Below, in pieces: positions 42,935-55,817 of a stretch of DNA of 64,000 nt (position 1 is the first letter of the stretch; each line of letters opens with the position of its first letter). The position numbers were made by a program, and so were the translations under genes. The DNA is from Rhizopus sp. PT2906 (taxonomy: Eukaryota; Mucoromycota; Mucoromycetes; Mucorales; Rhizopodaceae), in the NCBI GenBank assembly GCA_025529335.1, contig JAMYHX010000087.1:50622-114621 (forward strand), written 5' to 3'. The notes beneath the pieces were generated by a model. That model was not told where the DNA came from. It did not search any database and was given only the letters and a program-made list of their open reading frames with translations.

Positions 42935-45900
42935 CTACATGGTATTATTTGAAGTTTTTACAATTTTTGTGGGAGGTTCCTGTCCTGGGCTGGACGATGA
43001 GGGATGTGATCGCTTGTTGACAGAGGATGGATGAGAAGAATTACCATTACTATTGCTAATACGAGCGCGCATATCTTTGCTGATCTTTTGGTAATACTTT
43101 TCAAGCCTCTTTCCTTGATCATAAGCAAATGTGCCTTGTGCGTTGTATGTAAAGCAGTTTTTAAATACAAGACGAATGTCGTGATCGATAGCTTTCAAGC
43201 TTGTATATTTCCCACTTTCTAGTCTTTCCCAAATGGTTCTCAAGTCCATAGGATGCTTGATGATTTCAGCATAGTCAGGTAATGCTGCCAAATCCACAGG
43301 TTCGTTAAACAAAGCCGCTGATTCATGGTAGGTTAGCTTATTGACCACGTTTTGAGCAATGCGTTTGTCGTCTCCCTTGATCGCATAAGGATCAGCAAAC
43401 TCAGCTGACCAAATCTGATTAAAGAATGACTCTAATGCTTGACACTGTCCAACAACCCATGATTCGTGATGATTGAAACTGTAGCAGTTCCAAAAGATCT
43501 GACGTACATCTCGTTCCAAGTCCCATATATTCTTGTACTTGTCTTGCTCAAAGTTTCTTTGAATCAAAGACAAGTCCATAGGCCGCTTGATAACTTCATA
43601 ATAATGTGGTACGCCTTCAGCAATAGCATCCACAGGTTTATGGAATGCTGCAGATGCTTGATGAGCCCACAATTTTTTGAGGATGCGTTCGCATTTTTTC
43701 TTGTTGTTGGCATCCATCACTGGATTGACCGGAGGCTTAGGCTTGGGCACAGGAGCAGCTGCTGCTTCTGGACCAGAGGGTGTTACTTTCGGCGGCTTAG
43801 ATGGTTTTTGACTTGAAGGCTCTACTCCAGTCATCGGTGATGCTGTTGTAGGAGTAACTGCTTCAGCATTGCTTGCAGATGGGCGTCTTCGATTACCAAA
43901 GTACTTTTGCCAATCCGCATTATAATCGTCTTCGAGCGCTTTGGCTTCATTATATACATAGGTGTTTGGCGGATTGAAGGTATAACAGTTTCTAAACATC
44001 AGCCTTACGTCCTCATTCATCTCTTCTGGGCTGGCATACTGATTGTTCTTTAGTTTTCCCTTGATCGTACCCAAGTCCATCGGTTTCTTGATAATGGTAA
44101 AGTAGTGTGGAACACCTTGTCTGATAGGATCAACCGGACGCAGAAACTCAAAGGCATGAGGATTCGTCATGGCATTGACAATGATAGTTTCCATCTTTTC
44201 ATAATCTGTTGTCGGTTTGGCTTTCTTCTCTGGTGCAGACGGTAGAGACAGGGTGATGGGCTTGATAGTCTCTTGTGGAGGTTCATGAGGAATTTGACTT
44301 GGTGCCTTCTTTGATACTTCCCTTACAACTTCAGGCTCATTGTTAGTCGATGCTGCAGGACTGACAAAGGTGCTGAGCTGTTTGGGCTTTGGTTGTTTCA
44401 GTTTGATAACAGGAGGAGTTGTATCATGGACAATAGTTTGCGGTTTGGCCGGAGTAGGGCTTTCCACAATGGTCATATTTTGTGTTTCATCTTGTTCTTT
44501 ACCTCGTAAACTGGCTACTTCCTTTTCAAATACAGCTTCGAGTGCCTGTCCTTCGTTATATACCAGTGTTCCAGGACTATTGTAGATATAACAATTATTT
44601 AACATTAAGCGTATGTCATCTTCAAATTGTCGAAACGTGGTATATTCTTTGTTTTCAACTTTGCGCTTGATGACGCTCAGATCAATTGGGTTCCTGAGAG
44701 TAATAAAGAGTAATAAGTGTGTGTATTCATAAACATCACTGCATGACTTACTTGATAATTTTATAATAGTTTGGTGCGCCGTCCAAGACTTCATCTACGG
44801 GCTGAACAAAAGGTAATGCACATCTGTACTTGTTTATCTTGTTTAGCACACGTCTGCATTTCTTCAACTCTTCAGCTGTGACACTGTCTACAACCTTCTT
44901 GTGCTTCGGTTTGCTCACTGGAGCCGGTATAGAAGCTGTAGCTTGCAGAGGAGGTTGTGTAGTGCTTTCTGACTGTGTTTTCTGTTTCTCAGTTTTACGT
45001 TGACCACTGATGGAAAGTGTAATGATATTAGGCGATGGTGTCGGTGTAGATACTGCATCAGATACAGCAGCCTTGGGCTCTTCGCGTATAGTCACGTTTC
45101 TTTCTGCGTGGTCGGTAGATGAAGACACGGATGACGGTAGAGTGACAGTTATTCCTGATTTGGTAGAGGAAGTAGACTCTGTATCTTGTGAAGGAGCTTC
45201 TGCTCTGATATGAATGCTTGGCTTTTTGGATTCTATAAAGACATATGTATATGATAAATGGAACACTGATCAACTATAATAGTAAAGAACTTACTTTCTT
45301 CAGTTCGTGGCTTTGGTTTACTGAAACGAATGATGGGTGGTTGTTGTTGGGTAGGTGTAGAAGGCTCAGATGTATCTTCACCCATATCTTGAGGCTAATT
45401 TAAAGAAAATTGTCAATAGATACAAATGATACAGGATGTATGGATAGGTTACCTGTAGAGTAGGTACACGAATGGTCACCTTGAGGCCAACGTCGATAGG
45501 CTTAAAGACATACTCCGAGAACTGAAGCAAGTATTTACGAATACAGTGATCAATCTTTGCATTTTCTGATGAACTAAATATAAAGTTAAGATTGAGTTCT
45601 CTCTCTTTTTCTTTCTTTCCTCTCTCTTACTTTAATAGTTTCCATAGAGACTGTTGTAATTCTGTATCATTTTCAAAACGCTTTCGCAAATTTTCGACGC
45701 TGGATTGGAATTCTTGCTGCGGCGTTTTGTGCGCCAAAGACCGATCATCGTCAATGACCACCTTACCCTCTTCTTCCGCGAATTCTTCAGTATATTTATT
45801 TATCGCAGACACATCGTAGGTTTCTTTCAAAGCTAATCCTAACCATGCCAGCATGGCGCGTGCTACATAGTGTGATACATAGACAGAAGGATCCTCTTTG

Positions 45901-48900
45901 ATGATGCCAAGTAAGTACTGGTTTAGAGCAGGGTCTGAAAGACCACAGAGAATGTACAGACTGTCAAATGCCGTCAAACGCACTTCCAAAAAGTTTCCGT
46001 ATCGTGTATATTGCATGAATAAGGACAGATTAAGCGGTAAGAGATCCTTTAACATCAGTTTTGTCATGGTCTAAAAACCTGTTAAATGGTATTCTTTTTT
46101 TTTTAACAAAGTACCTTTAAACATGTGACGGTAATAATATTGTGATAGGTAGGAATGACATAATCCAGCGTTCTGAATCGCTCGATCTCTGCTTTAGCTG
46201 CAGCATTCACTTGTTCGCCTTCTATATCATCTAGCTTTAAAGCTTCATCCGACACAGGTATGAGTGCATCTCCTAAAGCGGAAATAAGTGTAGCAACATA
46301 GTAACAATCAGAAAATTCGTTTCCAATGTTATCATTATATCGTAAAAGATCCAACAGGAATTGTCGAATCTTCACTGGCGTCAGTCCACGTTCATCACGA
46401 ATTTGCGAAAATGCGACGACGGAAGCCTTTTGGAGAAAGTAATCAGACAGGTTTGAGAAATTGTTGGGTTTGGGTATGGAATGAATGAGCGGAAAGTCTT
46501 TCATTTGATCATTACTGTCATTTTGAGAGTTTATAGGAAAACAGAAGCGCTGGTGAAACATCTTGCTTAGTTGATGCAAACCAACCCATTTTAAGCTTGG
46601 GATTGCACAGCTTGCTAATCCGTAGGCTGCTTCCATACGTATCTTGTAGAAGCATTTTGGATCCATGATGGCACGTAGTAAACTAGTCGATGTGGCGTAG
46701 GATGGCATATATTTAAGCGCGTCAATTGCTTCATGTTGAGCAACAACATCTCTGTCTTTGGTTAACTGTGCTGCCCACATGTAGTCTGGTTGCTTAAATT
46801 CGACTACACAGACCCATTCGAATTCTGCATCAAGGCGGATCCAGTCAAACATAGCACTGGCGGCACCACTTGTATCCTCTTCATCCTGGCCCCATTCGAC
46901 AATTCTCCATTCTTTCTTCTTGCTTGGGTCTTCAAAGATAGGCATACCAAGGCCCAGACTAGGAATAATTCCTAGCACCGTCGTCTGATCTCCGCCTTCT
47001 TCGTTTTCTTGTTCTTCCTCGGCTACAGCAGCAGCAGCAGCGGCTTGTTTGGCTTGGAATCGCTTCGTGTTTCGACGAATACGCTTATACTTTGTGTTGA
47101 ACTGAACCTCGAACTTTTGCTTATTGGCTTGAATATCAAGAATGTGTTCATAAGGAGTACCGTCTGCTTCGTGGATGCGGACAGTCAAGTTGCCAGTAAA
47201 AAGTGGCGTCATAAGTTGCTGGTACTCTGTACCGTATGACATATCATCCGGACTGACAATGAGAGCATTGGTATTCTCTTGTCGCATAAAGATTTCAACG
47301 ACCATCTTCTTTCGATTAAAGTGAAATGAAAATGAGAACCTTGGGCAACCACTTCTGTAGATCCACTGTTCGGCAAATACTTTTGTATCGAACCCACTCA
47401 CTTTTCGACATACCCTTAAAAAGTAATGTGTACTGATCGCGTTCTGTGCTAGTTCACCACTCATGGCTGATACAAGGATTTTAGGCAGCACTCTTGACAG
47501 GCCGAGTGTGCCACCTCCTTTACACATTCTTTTATCCAGCATATAGACCACAAGTGGTGCTTTTAGTTCGATAAATTCAAGATCTTCAGGATCGAGTGGA
47601 TATGGCAAAGCAGGATTGTAGATAGGTGGTCTGTTGATATCCATAATACAACATAGCTCCATATCCTATGTAAATAAAAGAAAAGGATATTAGGCATACA
47701 AGAAAGGAGGTATACAAAGTAAGAAAAATTACCTTCTTTAGCCTTAGTCTATATTCGTTATTTCCCAAATGTCTCTTGATGAAGAGTGATCCCATATAAT
47801 TTGCCAATCCTCTCACTAACCATGTGTCTGGCCAAGATTTCTGAACAATATAAATACCGAACCACTGCCTTGCAAGTTCCTGACTGAGCTCACGTCTGGT
47901 GCTGTAGATTTGATCGATGATATCGACCGAATGAAGCAATCGAGAGCTACAGATAGCCAATGATGCACTTGAAGCAACATTAGCCCATGCATCCTCGACA
48001 AACACTAGTTTATAATCTGAAAATGGATATGACCCATACTCTTGAGTATAAAAGTGCATTGCCTTAAATATGATAAATTAGTTATATATATCTAGCAGCT
48101 GAGCAAAGGATGATTCTTACATGCATCAAAAAACTACAGGTCACATTCAATTCTTCTTCAAATCCTGGTAGCCCAAACGCATAAATGTTGCACATCATAT
48201 TGATTTCAGCCATCAGTGTCTGCTGTTGATTCTCATCCAAATCGGCTGCTGTTAGGACTTCTTCTTGAAGCTGCTGAGGCGACAACTTGATCATCTCAAA
48301 TGGACCGACAGCAAATCCAATAAATGGCGCGGGTGTTGGCACTGAAAGACTGTAATGAACAATTTTTTTGGTGGTATCAGTGGGATGAATGACTTGCTCA
48401 ATGAGATCCCCACTGCAAACTACCATCATGCAGTCCTCTTCGTCAAAAGAACCTTCTCCGTCGTACTCTGGTATCGTATTTCCACTTTCCTTTCTAGGTA
48501 CAATAAACTCCATATCCCACGTACATCTTTCTGATATTCTATCCACGCACGGTAGCCATGATCGCGTTGATCCTGGTAATGGTTGATTGACAGTATACAT
48601 ATGATTGGATCGCTATTGTCCATTTATATATCAATAAATTGATTATTGATTAATATGTTTATACGACTTACATAAGGCGCGATTTCATCGTCTTTTTGTA
48701 CATATACGATGCCGTTTCGAGGATCTTCCAGCGTATATTCGATTCGCACGGTCAGGAAGGCATAAACAGGTTCTGTCTCTGGAGGTTTATCCTCATTCTC
48801 TTTCTGTTGTTGTTGTTGTTGTTGTTGTTGCAATCTCTGCTGTGGTTGTGGGGTTGGTTGTGTGACAATTCTTGTGCCAATCTATTGAAAAGTCAGTCAA

Positions 48901-49399
48901 GCATGTACATACATTGATGATTGACACATTACTTGTTTTATACAATCGGGAGGTAATTGAATTAACATTTCTCCTTCGTCAGCTTCTCGTAAGGCATTCA
49001 AATATTTACTTTTATAAACTTGGTGATGAGCAATTGTGGTTGAAGGTCCAAGGTTAAGATCGAGTACTGGGTCAGACAAAGTGAATTCAACAGGTATATC
49101 ATTAACAAAGGTCTTTATAATTTCTATAATAATATGAATATTTTGGTCGTTGATAATATGTATATATGCTTACTGCATTGTCGACAGTTGATTTTAATGG
49201 AGGATAGTTTGTTATGAAGTGGTTGAATGGTTAATTCTGCTAGGCCGTTGATAAATTTATGGCTGGGATCTACTTCAATAACAAACCGTTCATGACTTGT
49301 ATAAATTCAAAAAATACAACATTAGTCTTGTGTGTTCAAGCTTATTTTTGTTGGAAATACTTATAATGTAAACGCCTTTTTGAGAGCGTCTCGTTGCAT
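42935..49399 (-). CDS. TAF2: TFIID subunit TAF2 fused to four bromodomains
   Basis: Twelve exons, complement(42935..44693, 44752..45232, 45295..45394, 45453..45573, 45631..46070, 46115..47665, 47733..48062, 48121..48612, 48672..48881, 48933..49123, 49174..49295, 49374..49399), give about 1940 aa. The N-terminal 1160 residues are TAF2: an M1-aminopeptidase-like part (HERFVIEVD, LPCVDRISERCTWDMEF, MHFYTQEYGSYPFSDYKLVF) with ELARQWFG in place of an active HExxH site, then helical repeats. A low-complexity link (about 1165-1310) leads to four bromodomains at about 1315-1420, 1516-1620, 1683-1788 and 1790-1895. Each has the ZA-loop P-V-D and Y/IIKxPMDL (NPIDL in the first), and the acetyl-lysine-site Asn: NNCYIYN, RNCYTFN, WNCYSFN, KNCFTYN. 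TAF2 contacts initiator DNA in TFIID; the added domains would read acetylated histones. The first intron lacks a good donor, so exon 1 is uncertain. Confidence 0.88.
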
Positions 49400-49891
49400 C
49401 ACTTGGTATGATTTTAAAAAAGATGTTCAAAAGAGAGTAAAAGAGATTTTGACTGCGGAGTTCTAGATAGTACTACGTCACCTTAATTTTTTATTTTTTT
49501 GTTTGCTTAGTGCATGATGGTTTATCACTGAAAAGACAAAAGAGAGACTACAATAAAATAATCCCCGCTTCTGGTCCTGTCTTTCTAACTTGAAAATAAT
49601 AGATGACTATTGAAGGATAATTATTATTAGCTAAAACGACGCGTGAGTATGCGCGCTTGAATTGATTTCTAGAAAAATACTTCTGCCAATCAAATACATT
49701 TATTTCGTGTCGTCTTTATTTATTTACAGAGAAAAAATTTTTTTCTTTTACACATATATTTTTTCACATTAAAGCACATTTGAAATTTCTTCATTTCATC
49801 TGTTAAAGAAAGGAATCAAAACATTCAAGATTAACCTTTAAATAAACATTTTATACCTAAAGGACACTAAACTCGTTGACTGTTTTGAAAA
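49400..49891. promoter_or_regulatory. Divergent region, TAF2 / E2 gene
   Basis: 492 bp between divergent start codons. It holds an ACGCGTGAG sequence near 49638 that contains an MluI-type ACGCGT element, and T-rich runs at 49735-49770. No other gene is seen. Confidence 0.4.
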
Positions 49892-50819
49892 ATGAGCAAT
49901 ACACGTACTACCCGCAGCAAATCATCTGTAGTAGAACCTAGTTCAAGCAATGATAGCAATGCTATTACTGAAACTACCACCAACACTGCTACTACTGCTA
50001 CTACTACGGCTAATACTACTCCTACAAAGAAAGTAATAAAGAAAAAGACAGCTGAAAAGACATTGAGTAGTAGTGCTAAAAGGCAAATACATTAAAATAT
50101 ATACGTTGTTGTCATAGATTTAACAAATACTGACTATAGAATCAAGAAAGAACTTGCTGAAATCTCACTTGATCCTCCATCTAATTGCAGGTAAATTTTA
50201 GAATATATAGAATTGACAGAGTCATTGATTGTATGTATGTGTATAGTGCTGGACCAAAAGGTGATAATTTATATGAATGGGTTTCTACAATTGCTGGTCC
50301 AGCTGATTCCCCATACGCTGGAGGTATCTTCTTTTTGGACGTACACTTTCCTCAGGACTATCCTTTCAAGCCTCCAAAGGTAACAACATAATTACATGAA
50401 AAATTAAAAAGGGGAAAAAGAAAGAGGTGAATTAATTATTTATTATTTTTATTTTATCATAGGTTACATTTAGAACACGTATTTACCACTGCAACATCAA
50501 TAGTCAAGGCGCTATCTGTCTCGACATCTTGAAGGATAACTGGTCGCCTGCCTTGACAATTTCTAAAGTCTTGTTGTCTATTTGTTCATTATTAACTGAT
50601 GCTAATCCACGTAGGTTGCAAAGAAATGTATAAAAACATGACTCTAACCCATCCATACAATAGATGACCCATTAGTTGGCTCCATTGCTCATGAATATTT
50701 GCATAATAGAGAAGAACATGATAGCACTGCACGTGAATGGACAAGAAGGTAATATTAAAAAAAAAATGCATAATATTGCCATGGAAACTAATTTTTTTTA
50801 TTAAAGATATGCCTGTTAA
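49892..50819 (+). CDS. Ubiquitin-conjugating enzyme, UBE2E class
   Basis: Six exons, 49892..50082, 50140..50190, 50247..50379, 50463..50610, 50664..50748 and 50807..50819, give 206 aa. Residues 1-60 form a Ser/Thr-rich extension, as in UBE2E enzymes. The UBC core follows: IKKELAEISLDPPSNCSAGP, GGIFFLDVHFPQDYPFKPPK, and the active-site stretch YHCNINSQGAICLDILKDNW, whose Cys in AICLD accepts ubiquitin and where HCN is the HPN-motif equivalent seen in this class. The C terminus is EWTRRYAC. The first intron begins with GC (AAAG|GCAAAT), and no GT donor nearby keeps the frame. The last exon is 13 nt; an alternative 3' exon exists at 50996. It serves with RING E3 ligases in the nucleus and cytosol. 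Confidence 0.93.
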
Positions 50820-51467
50820 TGTAACTTATACTACACCCTTTTTTCATTGCACACACACAAACACATATATTCACACAAGATACAATGCACTCACAAGAAA
50901 TCATTAAATAATTGCACCTCATCTATTTTCATATACAAATAAAAAAAAACAATAAAAAACCCCATCCTTTTGTCTCTTTAATATTCCATTTTTAGAAAAG
51001 CAAAGTTTGACACTGCCTACAAGAACATTCAATATTTGAAGATAACAATTACCGTGACTGCAAATTCTGAGGGAGACTTTGATGGCATTGCCTCAGCAGT
51101 CGGGGTTTGTAGTCTATCAATCGTATAATCTATAAGGGTTGCAATCAATCACGCAAATCTATTATCAGTCAGGTTGATCTTTAACCTCTATTTTTTAGTT
51201 TATAAATGATAAAGTAAACGGAAATGAAATAAAGACAAGATGATGAAAGGATAAAGTCAATAACAGGGGGAGGGTCTTAAGTCAGCAGTGACATCAATGC
51301 GGTTTTAGCGTGTTGACTTTTATGTGTGAATATAAAGATAAAGCAATGCGATCTAAGGCGGAATCAATTAAAACTTAGTTGTGCGGTGATGTAATCTTTA
51401 GGTTATATAAAGCCTTATTGTTTTGCTTGATTTTATTCCCTTGTATTTCTTTCTTATTACATTAAAA
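50820..51467. other. Spacer with a possible alternative 3' exon
   Basis: Includes an open segment at 50996-51127 that could be spliced in frame to the E2 gene (see findings) and the promoter of the aldolase gene with a clear TATA box at 51404-51410. No separate gene is seen. Confidence 0.5.
51404..51410 (+). promoter_or_regulatory. TATA box of the aldolase gene
   Basis: TATATAA stands 58 bp before the aldolase start codon, followed by a T/C-rich leader. Strong TATA promoters are usual for highly expressed glycolytic genes. Confidence 0.7.
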
Positions 51468-52594
51468 ATGGGTCTTCTCGATATCGTTCCTGCTGGCGTT
51501 CTTACTGGCGATAATGTCAGAAAGCTTTTTAATTATGGTAAGTAGCCTTATCAAAAGTGTAAGACCATAAGCTTATACATGCATTAGCTCGTGAACACAA
51601 ATTTGCTATTCCTGCCATCAACTGTACTTCCACAAGCACCGTCAATGCTGCTCTTGAAGCTGCCAAGAAGAACGGATCCCCCATCATCATCCAATTCTCC
51701 AACGGTGGTTCTGCTTTCTTTGCTGGTAAGGGTATTGACAACAAGAACCAAGAAGCTTCTATTCTTGGTGCCGTCGCTGGTGCTCAATATGTCCGTGCTG
51801 TTGCCAAGGCTTATGGTGTCCCCGTCTTGGTTCACTCTGATCACTGTGCAAAGAAGTTGCTCCCTTGGTTCGATGGTATGCTCGCCGCTGATGAAGCCTA
51901 CTTCAAGGCTCATGGTGAACCTCTCTTCTCTTCTCACATGCTCGATCTTTCTGAAGAACCCGTTGAAGAGAACATTGAGACTTGCTTAAAGTATCTTAAG
52001 CGCATGGCTCCTATGGGCTGCTTGCTTGAAATGGAAATTGGTATTACTGGTGGTGAAGAAGATGGTGTTGATAACACCAGTGTCGATAACGCCGCTCTCT
52101 ACACTCAACCTGAAGACATTTGGGAAATCTATCGTCGCTTCTCTGAAGTCACCGATTTGTTCTCAATTGCCGCTGCTTTCGGTAATGTGCACGGTGTTTA
52201 TGCTCCTGGCAATGTCAAGTTACATCCTGAACTCCTTGGTAAGCACCAAGCTCATGTCAAAGAACAACTCAACACAGATAAGGAAAACCCTGTCTACTTT
52301 GTCTTCCACGGTGGATCCGGTTCCAGCCGTGAAGAAATCAATACTGCTCTCAAATATGGTGTCATCAAGATGAACGTTGACACTGACACACAATGGGCTT
52401 ACTGGAAGGGACTCAAGGAATTCTATGAAAAGAACAAGGACTACCTTCAATCACAAGTCGGTAACCCTGATGGTCCCAACAAGCCCAACAAGAAGTACTA
52501 TGACCCTCGTGTCTTCATTCGTTCTGCCGAGCAAACAATGATTGACAGAATCGTTGAAGCTTTGGACTGGTTGAATAATAAGAATGTCTTGTAA
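51468..52594 (+). CDS. FBA1: Fructose-bisphosphate aldolase, class II
   Basis: Exons 51468..51537 and 51588..52594 give 358 aa, the usual length (yeast FBA1 has 359). Class II zinc-dependent signatures are present: LVHSDHCAKKLLPW with the catalytic Asp and zinc His, LEMEIGITGGEEDGV, AAFGNVHGVYAPGNVKLHPE with a second zinc His, and VFHGGSGSSREEI with the third. The C terminus carries MNVDTDTQWAYW and KYYDPRVF. It splits fructose 1,6-bisphosphate into dihydroxyacetone phosphate and glyceraldehyde 3-phosphate in the cytosol. Codon use is strongly biased to C-ending codons (AAC, AAG, GCC, CTC), unlike neighbouring genes, as expected for a highly expressed gene. The start follows the TATA box and a typical leader. 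Confidence 0.98.
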
Positions 52595-52731
52595 ATAATT
52601 TAATTTCTTTGTATATTTCGCGTGCATCTTTTTGTCATCAATAAACACGTGTTCAATCCATTTTTATTATTAAAATAGTAAAATTCCCGCTTTATATCTT
52701 TCTCTTTCTCTTTTCTATTTGTTTTATTCTG

Positions 52732-55700
52732 ATGACGACGCAAAATGAAGAAACCAAAGAGCATCACCGAAGACTATCACTACCCAATCTTGTCAAACTG
52801 AGAGAAGAATGGGATAAAAGGGAGGCAGTTCAAACGACATTACAACTTCCTCCTGGAAAGCTTCAAGTAAGAATCAAGTTTGATTGACAACTATTATATA
52901 TGTTTACTTATATGACTATAGATTGACCTATTGAATGTTCGAAGTGATGTTCCAGTATCAAGGCCTCTAATGAGACTTCGAATGGGTTCACAACATTACT
53001 TTTCTTCAAGGTCAAAGCATCCCAATGGTAACTGGAACGAAGGTTTCTTATTTACTGTATCTTATCATAATCAATTATTTGATACCATTGAGGTACATAC
53101 AAACATTCTTGTAAAAGAAGAGAACTGATGCCCTATGATGGAATATAGCTTGATTTGTACGATAAAAGAAAAAAGTGGAGATCAAAGACAAGGCATATTG
53201 GCAAAGCCAAATTAAAAATTGCACAACTAAAGAATCGAGAATCAGTATTTATTACGTAAATAAGGAGTAGAAAAATATATATATTTGATGGATATTTATA
53301 GATAAAAATCATAGATTCTTGCCAATGTACGAGTATCATGTCAAGCGTTATTTACCAGCTCACATTCAACTACCTCACAACTTTTTGAAATCGCATATGC
53401 CAAATATGTCAATGCCTAAATTAAAACAATATTACAATACTAAAAGAAATCATACTCAGCCAGAAGAGGAAGATATTATTGATGATACGTTTGACCTGCC
53501 TCCATATCAGATTCATTCAAGTCACAGTAGACACTCGATGACTCCTTATATAGGTTCAATTCAAGTGAGAGTAAGATATTCCTTTCAACACCCTTCAACA
53601 CAAGATGAACAGGAGATATTGGATGATTTTTATAGTCATCAAAACGTGTCCAGTCTATTCAAACGAAAGAATTCGAGCATTTATACAGGAACGGACGATT
53701 ATTCTTCTTCAAGTGCTCAATCTGATATTATTGAAAACTATCATGATGCAGTCGAACCTAACCTAGTTCTCGTCGACCGTCCTGTGGTCGAACCTCAGAA
53801 TGATTCCACTGTCGATTTGATGTTTCAGAAAAAACTCAATCAGACCAATGTTGATTTTCCCAAGACAGACAGTGAAAATAAAAGAAAGGATGATGTTGAA
53901 ATATCAGATACGGCAAGTATAAAAAGTCATAACTTTGGTGATAAGAATTTTGCATTCAAATGGATAAACGAATCATTTGAAGAAGTTGCGTTGTCTCATC
54001 CCAGTTTAGACAGAATGATCGGTCTGGTCGTCAGTCCTCAAACTCGAATCTTACTTCGTGCTGTCGTCAAAATGATTAATGCCTTTGTAAGTAGATGTAA
54101 TGTAAAATCTAAACCCTCCAAACTTATTGTTATTAGGGACAAGGATTCAAAATCACTATCCTACAGCTCATTTCATCTTTGTCTTTACTTCAAAACTTTT
54201 ATGCTGAGATTCCGAGGTAAAATCAAAACAATAACAAAAAAAGTTGCAACTCACACGATATTTTGTATCAGAGAACCACCGGCAGAGAAGATCACTGATC
54301 TCAAGTTTCTTGATGAAGCTTATTACTTTCTAGGACATGCCATCATTGCTTATGTAAATATACTTTACTGTTTCCATTCTTTTTATTGACACGCATACAA
54401 CTTGTTAGGGTTGGCGAGGCATCTCTTATCTTGGGGATTATGCAAAGTACTTAAAAGGTAACTCGTCTTTTTTCCTGGGGCAAATACTAACCCCTCTCCT
54501 TAATAGATGTTATGAAAACGAAATCAAATAAGGAAGCCATTGTTCGATACTTGAAGATCCCTCCAGAAGATTTATTAGGTTATGAATATGGTTTACGAAA
54601 GGGAGCTGTCTTTCAACCAAGTTATTTTGTGTCTTATGATCAAGCACATGAAGCTGTCGTCCTCGGTATCCGTGGCACTTGGGTAAGCAAAAAGGAAAAA
54701 CACATGAGAGAGGGGAGAATATCAGTGTAACATCTTTTTTATTAGAGCTTGTATGATTGCATTACAGATCTTGTCTGTGAGTATAGACCCTGGCGAGGCG
54801 GATTGATTCATTCTGGGTTATTAGCATCTGCACAATGGTTTTTTACGAGAATCATACCACAAATATTCTTGTATATTGGTCAGCAAAAGACTAGACCTAT
54901 TTCATCCTTCATCATCACAGGCCACTCCTTAGGTGCAGGCACAGCTTCTATCCTAACGATGATGGTTGCAGATCACTTGGATCAGTTAAGAGAGCTATCC
55001 AACAATCCAGATTTTAAAGTGCGCTGCTTTGCCTATGCTCCTGTAGCCAGTGTTTCTTTAGAACTCTGTGAAAAGTACAAAGAGTTTATTGATAGCTTTG
55101 TATGTCATGATGATATTGTTGCCAGATTATCGTATGGCGCTGCATCCTGTGCCAAAGAGCTCATCATGGACTCAGTCATTGCCGTGGATGGATTAGGAGG
55201 AAGCAGCAAGGTGAACTCGAATCCGACACTGCGTAAAGAGTGCTTTGACATCCTTCAAGCACGCAGAAAAGAGATCTATTATGGAAAAGAGCCAAGATAC
55301 CCACTTTTATACATTCCAGGCCGCGTCTATCAATTCAGACGTCAGCCGAAGCCTAGTAACACACATCTCAAAAAGTTTTCAACCCAACCTTTGCCTGGAA
55401 CGACGACGAGCAGAAGAAAATCATTTGCATCCAGTGCTTCTGAGCCCAATTTGAATTTACCCAAAAAAGAAGATAACACATGCTCATTTACCCTTCATCA
55501 TTCTTCATCAATGTTATCTGAGGAAGTTGTTATTTCAAAAACTTGTCTAGAGGACCATATGGTCGTCACTTATCTCAATGCATTTCAAACTGTGCGTCAA
55601 GATTGCATGCGTCAAGCCGCTGCTCGTAAACGGACAGATAGCGAAACAAACTCATTCGTCTCTTCTTCATCTACATTGAAACAGTCATCATCATCATCCC

Positions 55701-55777
55701 CTTCCTCATCAAAAATCAAGTTAAACGATCTATCTTCTTCTTTTAATCATTTAGATGAAGAAGGTATTGTTAAATAA
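52732..55777 (+). CDS. C2-domain class 3 lipase, diacylglycerol-lipase-like
   Basis: Nine exons, 52732..52866, 52922..53092, 53149..53255, 53315..54086, 54137..54216, 54272..54353, 54409..54457, 54507..54682 and 54746..55777, give 867 aa. The N-terminal 150 residues resemble a C2-type beta sandwich (GKLQIDLLNVRSD, NGNWNEGFLFTVS, LDLYDKRKKWR, IGKAKLKIAQL). A long low-complexity part follows to about 330. The alpha/beta-hydrolase region includes VLGIRGTWSLYDCITDL (oxyanion strand and lid), FIITGHSLGAGTAS with nucleophile Ser about 585, CHDDIVARLS with the likely Asp, and LEDHMVVTYLNAF with the likely His. This matches sn-1-specific diacylglycerol lipases, but the four N-terminal membrane spans of animal DAGL-alpha are missing. 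Substrate is inferred from the family. The C terminus is Ser-rich. Confidence 0.88.
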
Positions 55778-55817
55778 ATATCATTTCTACCAGTGTTTGC
55801 GTATATCTTTATTTAAA

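Noticed and set aside
43466..43816. Plus-strand frame over the bromodomain region
   Set aside because: Antisense to conserved bromodomain coding sequence; no independent motif.
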